Below, in pieces: positions 21,268 through 30,000 of a stretch of 64,000 nt of DNA. The stretch comes from a virus. The notes beneath the pieces were generated by a model. That model was not told the DNA's origin, did not search any database, and worked only from the letters and a program-made list of their open reading frames with translations. Positions within the stretch are counted from its first letter, which is position 1. The number at the start of each line of letters is the position of its first letter. The stretch lies in IMG/VR virus record IMGVR_UViG_3300042197_002404, positions 1-64,000 of that record, one strand, 5' to 3'. A program made the translations under genes and the position numbers.

Positions 21268-21495
21268 TTAAGTTATAATTATAAGAGCTATTGCTTTTGA
21301 ATTGAAAACTTCTCCTGGAACTCCAAGGGTTGTTATTCCAATACCAGATCCAACAAAAGAAGTTGCTGTTACAACTCCTGTAATATTTATGTTTCCATTT
21401 AATGATTGTCCAGCGGGCACTTCAACACCTTTTGTGAATTCTACAGGTCCATCATCATTAAAATTGGAAATTTTATTAACCCTTAAAGTAGACAT
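21268..21495 (-). CDS. Short fibre module protein (anchor motif), tandem copy 1
   Basis: 75 aa. MSTLRVNKISNFNDDGPVEF carries the anchor-like motif, followed by V-P-A-G-Q-S-L-N-G-N-I-N-I-T-G-V-V-T-A-T-S-F-V-G-S-G-I-G-I-T-T. It is the most diverged of the three adjacent single-module genes. GGAGG lies upstream (AGGAGGTTAGTAA before the ATG), a strong ribosome-binding site. Probable fibre segment. Confidence 0.7.
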   Translation of the reverse strand: MSTLRVNKISNFNDDGPVEFTKGVEVPAGQSLNGNINITGVVTATSFVGSGIGITTLGVPGEVFNSKAIALIIIT

Positions 21496-21507
21496 TTACT
21501 AACCTCC

Positions 21508-22194
21508 TTATACGATTACAAATGTGTTGCCTGCGCCAACATTGATTGTTGCACCAACTGCTACAGAAATTGGACCAAAGACTCCATAATTATTATTTCC
21601 ATCATCTAAAGTGTAACTTGTAGTAATAAATGATGGATTAGACCAAATAGCGGCAGTTGAAACACCTGTCGTTGAGACTCCGGATCCTCCACCACCACCA
21701 CCACCTGCGATACTAATATCAACAGTTGTTCCATTAACAGCAAATGTATTACCAGTTCCTACAAAGTTAAGAGTTGTTACTGGTCCAGATGTAATTATAT
21801 TTCCAGCAGATTGAATACCAATATTATATCCACCATTTGCTGTTACAAAACCGGTTACAGTTAAATCACCACCAACAGTTAGATTATTTCCTACACTTAG
21901 ATTACCAGGTGCAGTATCGACCGTTGCAACATTAAATGCTTTGTAAGCAACCAACTCAAGAACATCGCCATTTGTCGCAGAACTAACAAGACTAACAATA
22001 GATCCATTTGTTGCAGTATAATCCTGCCCTTCAATCAGTCTTGCACCATTCAAATAGGCATCAACATATCCAATCGTATATCCAGATACAAAAGTAAAAT
22101 CAGTTGTTACACCTGTTGGTTCAAATATCTGCCTTGCAACAACTACCGACGAATCACCCGGTGCTCTTCCAATATAACCGTTACGATCTGCCAT
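21508..22194 (-). CDS. Fibre-locus structural protein (paralogue of 16401-17096)
   Basis: 228 aa. It shares with 16401-17096 the beta unit Y-L-N-G-A-R-L-I-E-G-Q-D-Y-T-A, the repeat N-L-T-V-G-G-D-L-T-V-T-G-F-V, then N-F-V-G-T-G-N-T-F-A-V-N-G and a glycine hinge. The C-terminal part (SWIRT-free, ending VAVGATINVGAGNTFVIV) is beta-rich. Its ATG lies 1 nt after the stop of the protein at 22196-22735, and three short module genes follow. Likely a fibre base protein to which the short modules attach; this is inference. Confidence 0.65.
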   Translation of the reverse strand: MADRNGYIGRAPGDSSVVVARQIFEPTGVTTDFTFVSGYTIGYVDAYLNGARLIEGQDYTATNGSIVSLVSSATNGDVLELVAYKAFNVATVDTAPGNLSVGNNLTVGGDLTVTGFVTANGGYNIGIQSAGNIITSGPVTTLNFVGTGNTFAVNGTTVDISIAGGGGGGGSGVSTTGVSTAAIWSNPSFITTSYTLDDGNNNYGVFGPISVAVGATINVGAGNTFVIV

Positions 22195-22195
22195 A

Positions 22196-22735
22196 TTATG
22201 CTACTCCTGTTAAGATACTAATCGAAATATCGATCGCATTTGCAGTATCACAGTACACTCTCAAAATATCATTTCCCTCTAAGAGAGTCTTACCAGTATC
22301 AGAGATGACAAAAGAACTTCCAGCAGGAACAGGAATCTTACTTGCAATCGCAGCACTAATTCCAGCACTATTATCAAAAACTTCAACCGTCAAACTCACT
22401 TGATTATTGGTATTATTTGCAAAGGTTCCACCAATCAGAATACTCTTCGTTGCTGATGGTGAAGTATAAACAGTAGTGGGACCAAGGAATCTGACTATTT
22501 GAGATGAAGTTGCAGCAGTGTTTGTTGAGTTTCGATCTGCAGTAACTTGACCAGCACCAATCGTAGCAACCTTTGTGCCTGCAATAAAGTTCCCATTATC
22601 AATCAAGTATCCAACAGAAACACTTGCCGTTGAAATACCTGTGATAAGATTAGTTGTGATTCCAATAGAACCAGAGGAACTGGTGGTTACAATCCCTGCT
22701 GCTCTTGATAATGCGTTGGAAAATGATTCTGCCAT
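22196..22735 (-). CDS. Fibre-locus structural protein, cap-like C-terminal half
   Basis: 179 aa. The N-terminal 90 residues (MAESFSNALSRAAGIVTTSS) form a separate segment with a G-x-L-I-D-N-G-N-F-I-A-G-T-K-V beta hairpin. The C-terminal half (V-Y-T-S-P-S-A-T-K-S-I-L-I-G-G-T-F-A-N-N-T...V-E-V-F-D) resembles the cap-like proteins in layout, with a strand before N-N/H-N, a P-V-P-A-G-S-S-F-V-I segment and an L-E-G-N-D-I-L-R-V turn. It follows a late promoter and the 510-aa fibre. Structural role inferred. Confidence 0.65.
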   Translation of the reverse strand: MAESFSNALSRAAGIVTTSSSGSIGITTNLITGISTASVSVGYLIDNGNFIAGTKVATIGAGQVTADRNSTNTAATSSQIVRFLGPTTVYTSPSATKSILIGGTFANNTNNQVSLTVEVFDNSAGISAAIASKIPVPAGSSFVISDTGKTLLEGNDILRVYCDTANAIDISISILTGVA

Positions 22736-22755
22736 TTTTCTTTATGTGTTAAGAG

Positions 22756-22763
22756 TATTTATT
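22756..22763 (-). promoter_or_regulatory. Late promoter-like element
   Basis: AATAAATA on the minus strand, 20 nt upstream of the ATG at 22735, overlapping the stop of the 510-aa fibre gene. Confidence 0.65.
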
Positions 22764-24294
22764 AACCGCCAAGAGCGATTGCAAGACCAAGTGAAACACC
22801 TGGAGTGATTGTAACGGTTGCACTTGTTCCAGCAGAAACAACATTTACGTTTGTTCCTGTGGTTGTTGCAAAATAGATTTCAGTAACTCCTGCACCAACA
22901 AAAGTTGATTCGGAACCAACACCAATCGTTGCTGTTAAACCAGTAGCAGTTCCAGTTAGATTTGAACCATCACCATAATATGTGACGATTCCTGATGTTG
23001 CGGTGACAATACCATTAATATTAATCGCATTATCAGTAACTGTTACATTAGGTCCTACTGCAAGACGAACACCGTTCGCTACTGACGTAGTACCGATTGC
23101 AAGACCATAATTAAATCCAAACATATCAGTAGCAAATCCAAGAGTACCACTCCTGAACCACATCATCTGTTTGTAAGTGTCTGGAAGCGTATTGATTCCA
23201 GCAGCTGCATATGATACTAAAGGACTTCCTTCAGTTGACGCAATCGCAATACCAGCGTGATTTGCTGTATCATCATTTGGCGTAACTGTAGTAGTGAAAC
23301 CAAGAATAATATCCTTATTTGAGATAAAAACTTCTTGGCTTTGCAGAGAGAAGAATGAACCACCGATGGTAATGTTTCCACTAACATCAAGGTTACCACC
23401 GATATTGACATTTTTTTCAACTCCAAGACCACCATCAATTACAAGTGCTCCATTATTAAAAGTTGTGGAGTCTGTAGTATTTGTAATCGTAGTAATACCT
23501 GATATAAGCGTATTACGTATCGTGGTCAGACCTATTACATCAATAGATGCGAATGTTCCACCAGCACCTGCAACATTTAATCCATCCTGAATGTAAACAT
23601 AATCATTAAAGGTGGAAAATCCTACAAAAGTGGAGAATCCAACAACTTCAAGATCTCTTGTTGTTGTCAATCCAACAACCTTAAGAGTTCCGATTGTTGC
23701 AATACCGACAATATAAAGGTCAGTATCTAACTCAACACTACCTGCAAGAGTTAGATTTCCTGCAACATAAAGATCATTTGAAAAACTTCCAACACCAACA
23801 AATGTTGAAATACCTCCAACATATAGATTGGATTCAATATTAACTGAGTCATTAAAAGTAGAAAATCCAACAAACGTTGAAATGCCACCTACATTAATAT
23901 TGCCATCAATATCAATATTACTTTGGATATTGGTATTACCAGTAAATCTTGCGTCTCCCTGAACATAAAGTGCAGTTTGACCAACAGATACTGGTGAACG
24001 AACATCTAATAGGAATGCTGGTTGAGCAGTTCCAACACCAACCGATTGTCCAAAACCAGTAGGTCCTGCAATAACACTAAAGATTGTACCGCCAGTACCA
24101 ACTCTTAACTCATTAAGAACTGTGGCAACACCAGTAATTCTTGCATCGGTTGCACCAACTCCACCTAAAACGTGAAGAGTATATTCTGGTATTGAGGTGC
24201 CAATACCAACCTTATTTGTCTCTGCATTCGCAAGAATAAGGTTAGTATTGACTTCAAGCCCATTTTTTATTACGAACGACTTATTTACAGCCAT
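22762..24294 (-). CDS. Modular tail-fibre shaft protein
   Basis: 510 aa. N-terminus MAVNKSFVIKNGLEVNTNLI, then V-G-I-G-T-S-I-P-E-Y-T-L-H-V at about residues 30-43 and V-G-V-G-T-A-Q-P at about 75-82. The middle is a series of short beta repeats of the form L-x-V-x-G-I-S-T-F-V-G-F-S-T-F-N-D and I-G-T-L-K-V-V-G-L-T-T, typical of trimeric fibre shafts. The C-terminus has the V-T-Y-Y-G-D-G-S-N-L-T-G module followed by T-E-I-Y-F-A-T-T. It lies downstream of the 886-aa fibre. Role: shaft of a long tail fibre, by family resemblance. Confidence 0.75.
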   Translation of the reverse strand: MAVNKSFVIKNGLEVNTNLILANAETNKVGIGTSIPEYTLHVLGGVGATDARITGVATVLNELRVGTGGTIFSVIAGPTGFGQSVGVGTAQPAFLLDVRSPVSVGQTALYVQGDARFTGNTNIQSNIDIDGNINVGGISTFVGFSTFNDSVNIESNLYVGGISTFVGVGSFSNDLYVAGNLTLAGSVELDTDLYIVGIATIGTLKVVGLTTTRDLEVVGFSTFVGFSTFNDYVYIQDGLNVAGAGGTFASIDVIGLTTIRNTLISGITTITNTTDSTTFNNGALVIDGGLGVEKNVNIGGNLDVSGNITIGGSFFSLQSQEVFISNKDIILGFTTTVTPNDDTANHAGIAIASTEGSPLVSYAAAGINTLPDTYKQMMWFRSGTLGFATDMFGFNYGLAIGTTSVANGVRLAVGPNVTVTDNAININGIVTATSGIVTYYGDGSNLTGTATGLTATIGVGSESTFVGAGVTEIYFATTTGTNVNVVSAGTSATVTITPGVSLGLAIALGG

Positions 24295-24333
24295 TTCGGG
24301 TTCACTCTCCCCCGGTTAGTTTTAACTATTTAG

Positions 24334-26994
24334 TTAACTCACATATCTCAGAACGACTCTTGCAGGTCCTGCATTTCCACCAAGTTGAGTGTTCACTACA
24401 GTCACAGATCCATCAGTATATCCAGACCCACCTCCACCACCTGCATTAGAAGATCCACCACTACCACCCGTTGCACCATTACCTCCATTACCACCACCAG
24501 TTCCAGCTCCTGCAGTCTGAGTTATGTTATATCCTGCTTTATAACCTCTTGCTATGGATGCTGTATTTGTAACAACTGTACCATTAGATAATCTAAACTG
24601 AGTAGTTCCAACGTCAGAGCAAGCAGAAACTCCTTGCTGTTGCCAATAAACACCCTTCGTACACTTGATAGATCTTCCTGCATTTGGTGCGATTGCTTTT
24701 GTATCCGGTGCAACTGCAGAAAGAGTAGTTAATGATCCAAAGATTCCATTTCCGCCCAAGTTACCAGCAGTAATCACCTGACCACCAACTCCTGCACTTC
24801 TACCAAATCCATTCTCACCACCAACATTCACACCACCACCAAATCCACCTCTTCCACCAGATCCCGCATTACCTCCTTTACCAACACAAGCAATCAACTG
24901 TCCTTTTCTATAAACAAATGGAGTGTCGATATCTTCATTCAATCCAGTGATTACATATTCTACGTTTCTACTCATCGTAAATCTAATTCTAGAAAATCCT
25001 CCCTCACCACCAGAATTTGAACCACTATTTGTTCCCTTACCGCCATAAAGATCCATCTCTACATTAATGTCTCTATCTGGTGAATAAAAGACAATTTGAT
25101 TGATATTGGCGGAAGCAACTTGTCTATTAATTGTATACTCACCGTTTAGTAAGTTGACCGTAGTTAAAGATGCAGTACTTGTGGATCCAATTTGCTCTAG
25201 ATTTACAAAATAATTGTCTGAAGATGAAATTACTTTATACTCTACAATATCACTAGAAACAAAAGAATTTGTTGCAGTTGCAGAGGTTATTCTGCAAAAA
25301 ACTGTAGCAAGTCCAACTAAATTATCTGATAAGATAGACAACGATGGTGTTCTTGACCCAGAAAATGTTATGTTTCTTGGAGATGATGTGGTTACAGTAG
25401 TTGTAACTGGAATCGCAACTTGAACTGATTCTGTGTATTCTTCTTGAACTATTCTTGTTTCGGTCCAGTTATATGAAACCTGAGCGTATCCATCACCATC
25501 ATTTTGACTTCCATTAAATGAAAATGATGCTGCACTACGTTCATAACCACCAAAAGTTACAGCTCCAGTAGTTCCATACCCAGAACCTTCGTCTATTTGT
25601 CTTCCATCACCGCCACCTAATGCGGGTCTTGGACTTCCAATAGGAGCACCATTTGGTTGAATTTCATCAAGTCCGTATCTTCCTCCAAGTTGTCTTGGTC
25701 TCAATCCTCCAGGTCCTGGAGAATTATCGGTTCCAGCACCACCACCACCACCTCCACCACCATCTAAATCGCCGGGACAGGATTGCCCTGGAGCTCCATC
25801 AGATCTATTTCTACCATCAGGCGCAAATCCACCTGCCTCCGGATTTGCGGGTTGTCCAGGAGTACGAAGAGAACCTCCACCACCTCCGCCTCCACCGGCA
25901 GCGATGATTGTATGATATCCATAGTTGCTATCATAAACTCCTGTGGATCCTCCACCTCCTCCACCACCGCCTGATGCTCCACGACCTCCAGCATTTCCGC
26001 CATCACCACCACGATTTAATCCATCACCACCACGTCCTCCCCCTCTACTTTGCGTATTACTTTCCCCATCATTACCTCTTTTACCTATAGTAAATGATAA
26101 TGTTCTTCCGCCAGGAGAATAATCAAATTCACCAAATCTTCCTCCAGCGCCGCTTCCTCCACCAGCTTCAGCATCAGAACCACCATTTCCACCTCTTGCT
26201 CCAGCGACTCTGACTTTTACATTATTAGAAGTTGGATGTAATGTTATAGACCCTGGAGATGTAAATGTTCTAGTATCGGACTTATTTTCTGTTATTTCTC
26301 TATTTCTATAAACTATTTGATCTCTTGTTTCATATGTAGTTACTGTTGTAGTAGTTGTTGAAGTAAGAGAATCCGTAATTGTTCCATCAGTTATGGGAGA
26401 TCCATTATAGTACCATTGATAGACTAAATCATTAGCAAAAAAGTCATCAGTTAGTCCACTATTAATTGAAAAAGTTGCTGTTGCATTAATGATTGCAGTA
26501 ATGCTTGTTGGTTGTGCAACAATCTCAATCAAAGGATAAACAGTAAGAGTTCCAATACCAGAACTCAAAGGTTCGTTAATTGCATTTCCTGTTGAACGTG
26601 CTGTTCCAGCAGTAACAGGTGTTGATGTTTGATAAGCTGACGAAATATAATCTGCAGTTAGATAAAACTGTCTTCTGTTATCTGTTGGAGTTATAAGTCT
26701 GGATAATGTTAGGGTTGTTGTTCCAGTTCCAGTTACATATTGACTATCTGATAATGCACCAACGCCAACCTCATACCAACGATAAGTTACAATACCAGTA
26801 TTTGATGCTGGATTGGTTGGTGCAGATGGAGATCCTGTACTTATCCCACTTGGGAATGTTGCGGTTGCAATACCAGTAAAAGTAGCAATTCCACTTCCAG
26901 TTTCACCTGGCAAAACACCGGTGGATGCTACTCCTACTGGATTTGTTGTGAATGAAAGAACTGGACCGTTTAAATCTAAAGTCGTTTGCTTCAT
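24334..26994 (-). CDS. Large fibre protein with beta-sandwich and Gly-rich domains
   Basis: 886 aa. The N-terminus (MKQTTLDLNGPVLSF) is followed by Ig-like units containing R-W-Y-E-V-G-V-G and Y-Q-W-Y-Y-N-G-S-P-I, in the style of phage Big/Ig decorations. A glycine-rich domain of about 200 residues follows (G-A-R-G-G-N-G-G-S and runs of nine glycines), then another beta-rich part and a second, shorter glycine-rich domain near the C-terminus (G-K-G-G-N-A-G-S-G-G-R-G-G). It ends GPARVVLRYVS. It lies 11 nt after the 1954-aa gene. Likely adhesin-type fibre; Ig-like units may bind host-surface polysaccharide. Confidence 0.75.
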   Translation of the reverse strand: MKQTTLDLNGPVLSFTTNPVGVASTGVLPGETGSGIATFTGIATATFPSGISTGSPSAPTNPASNTGIVTYRWYEVGVGALSDSQYVTGTGTTTLTLSRLITPTDNRRQFYLTADYISSAYQTSTPVTAGTARSTGNAINEPLSSGIGTLTVYPLIEIVAQPTSITAIINATATFSINSGLTDDFFANDLVYQWYYNGSPITDGTITDSLTSTTTTTVTTYETRDQIVYRNREITENKSDTRTFTSPGSITLHPTSNNVKVRVAGARGGNGGSDAEAGGGSGAGGRFGEFDYSPGGRTLSFTIGKRGNDGESNTQSRGGGRGGDGLNRGGDGGNAGGRGASGGGGGGGGSTGVYDSNYGYHTIIAAGGGGGGGGSLRTPGQPANPEAGGFAPDGRNRSDGAPGQSCPGDLDGGGGGGGGAGTDNSPGPGGLRPRQLGGRYGLDEIQPNGAPIGSPRPALGGGDGRQIDEGSGYGTTGAVTFGGYERSAASFSFNGSQNDGDGYAQVSYNWTETRIVQEEYTESVQVAIPVTTTVTTSSPRNITFSGSRTPSLSILSDNLVGLATVFCRITSATATNSFVSSDIVEYKVISSSDNYFVNLEQIGSTSTASLTTVNLLNGEYTINRQVASANINQIVFYSPDRDINVEMDLYGGKGTNSGSNSGGEGGFSRIRFTMSRNVEYVITGLNEDIDTPFVYRKGQLIACVGKGGNAGSGGRGGFGGGVNVGGENGFGRSAGVGGQVITAGNLGGNGIFGSLTTLSAVAPDTKAIAPNAGRSIKCTKGVYWQQQGVSACSDVGTTQFRLSNGTVVTNTASIARGYKAGYNITQTAGAGTGGGNGGNGATGGSGGSSNAGGGGGSGYTDGSVTVVNTQLGGNAGPARVVLRYVS

Positions 26995-27005
26995 TCTAGT
27001 CTACC

Positions 27006-30000
27006 TCAGTTATCAAAGTTTTGTCCAACAACGACTCCATATATTCCCGATGTAGTAAGTGAAGTACCGTCAAATAACTTGAAGGTGTAAATATCAGATT
27101 TGTTAGCAGTTGGAGTTACAATAGGAAGAACCCCACCACCAGGCCAATATACAGGTATCACAGCACCTCCAGATGTTCTGAACGTATCAATACCAACAGA
27201 ACGATTACCAGTACCATCTTGGGTAATTCTAATCGTAAACTCAGTAGACCCCGATGGAGCATTAATCAGAGTAAACTGGTTAATGTTAGCAGTTGCAGTA
27301 CAAATAAAGGTTTGTGCTTGAGACAAATCAATTACAGAGACATTAGCTACAACTGTTACAAATCCTACATTTTCTGAATATGTTTTAAATCTTGCGTGAC
27401 CTTCGATATCAAACTTTGCTCTTGGTGCTGAAGTACCAATACCAACATCAGTTCCACTTACATATAGAGTTGTTAGTGCAACACCAGCGTGAATCGTAGA
27501 AGATGTTATAATACCTGCATTAATTCTTCCAGTAGAACTGTTATCCAAATCAAATGCAGCTGCAGTCAAAATACCACTAATGTTTACATTATTTGCAGTA
27601 ATGAATCCTACAAACTTTGCTTCACCGTGTACATAGAGAGAAGTAGAAATACCAGGATATCCAACTTCAAGATTGTAACTTGGTATTGAGGTTCCGATAC
27701 CAACATTATTCAAGTTTGTATTGTAGATTCCCCCACCAATATTAGTCCAACCCGTGTTAGATACGTTAACATTTGTAATGCCAGAACCATCACCAACAAA
27801 TGCTGTAGCAGTTACTGTTCCTACAATATTTGTACTACCAATAACGTGAAGAGCATATCCATTTCCAGTTGTTCCAACACCAACTTGTCCATTATTAACT
27901 GAGAACTGAGTTGATCCAGAACCAATCAGTAATCTATTAAATCCAGGAGAAGTAGTTGCAATACCAATCTGATCAAAGATTCCAATATTCAAATCTTTAG
28001 AAATGCTTACATTACCGAAACGATACCAGTCATTATCAAGAGTATAAATCCAACCAACATATCCACCAGCAGTTGGGTTTGCATAATAAACAACATCACC
28101 AGGATTTCCTGCAAGAGAAGGAGTTGCAATACCAACTGTGTATTTTCTTGAAACTGTAGCATCACCCTGTAAGTAAAGGTTATTGGACTCAAGACCCTTA
28201 GGTGAGTTAACAGTTAACTTATTATTAACAATAACAGGACCATTAAACTCAGAAGAAACCTTATTGTCAGGACCACCTTCAACACGGATTGAGCGACTGA
28301 ATAAACCTTCAAGAGGATTCAGAACATTAATATTAGGAACAACGCTAATATCTTCACCAGTAATTGTTTGTACTGGAGTATCAAAGATCTCTTCAATACC
28401 AGTAACGGTACTTAGTTTTTTATTGCCAGAGTAAGAAATACCTCTATCATTCATTCCTGTGTAGAAGTTGATTCCACCCTCTCTCTTAGTAGATTGAGCA
28501 AGAAGTTCTTCCGCAGCAGAGATTGTACGATCTTGTTTATCAGGTAGTGCTGTTGAGTAGTTACCAGGACCGAATCCAACATATTCAAAGGTATGTCCAG
28601 ATGCTCTGTTGATTGAGTGTCTTCTGAGCTCAGTTGGATTGACTGAGATTTTTCTTACGGTTCCATTAATAGAATGTGTTGCTGGTTTTGTACCGAGAAC
28701 TCCACGGAAAACATAAAGTGGATTGGAACCAGTAGTAGTTGTTTTGACTCTTACTATCTCATCATCAAGAAGTAGGTAATCTCCAATATTGACATCCAAG
28801 TTAGAAATACCAGTCAGACTTACTTCATCAGTAGTTACGTTAGGTACGTCTGCAGATAAGGTAGTTGTGATTCCTGCATAGTTTGGAATCATTCTACCGC
28901 CAAGATTTTCATTATTTTCCGTGATTACACCATCGTTTGAAGTGTATCCAAGACGATATGCATAGGTGGTACCTGCACCTGTTGGGGTTGGGGCACTATC
29001 TGCTACACCAATATTAACAGAGAACTTATATGTTGGTGTAGATGCAAGAATATCAAGAACTTCTGTAACAACAAAGTCTCCAGTATAAGTGCTCTCGTTA
29101 AATCCAACAAGTTTAACCTTCTGATCTACCTTGAATCCGTGACTGTTGCGAGTAGTAATGGTAGCGATTCCGCTTACATTATCATAAGTAAGGTTGTTGA
29201 TTCTAACTGCTTCTCCAGTCAGATAAGTATATGCTCCAGTAGTTAGAGTTACACCAATACCAGTTGTTGTGAATCCAGATACACTCTCTGCAGATTCAAC
29301 AGTAACTGCTTTTGATGATCCAACATTAACACCAGTAATTCTATACAGTTGATTGTATCCAGCATAGGATTCAGAAGATACTCCAACAACCCTGAGAGTA
29401 TCTCCAACGTTATTGTAAGTGCTGCTAACTGTTACAACTGCTTGAGAATATCCTGCTACGGTTTGAACACCGACGACTGCAAGGGTATTACCAATACCAT
29501 ATGCACTACCACCATCCATTATCTTGACTGCAGTAATAGTTCCACTACCATTTACGGTAATCTTTGCAGTTGCATATTGACCAGTAACAGAAGATCCAAT
29601 ACTTACAAGTTTAGCATTATAGAGATCACCTGCACTACCAGATCCATATCCAGCACCACCATTAGTGATAGTTACTGAAGTCAGACGATTTAATCCGTGA
29701 TCTATTGTAGTGTAGATTGTATGTGCTGTTCCCGTCGTTGAGACAATATCAGTAACACCAACACCAATATCAGTATCACGGAGAACTTTTGTAAGTGTTT
29801 CTTTTGTTACGCTTTTTCTTACATCATTAACGACAACATCACCAATCAGAGATGAAAGTGCAAAAGAAGTTGTTTCACCCGGATCAGTATCAGGATTATC
29901 TCTGTTTGTCTGAGGATAAAGTTCTTTTACTGGTTGAGAATAACTCTCATCTGTAAATGGTGCAACATTAGGCGAGTTTGATGCATTTAGTAGGGTAAGA

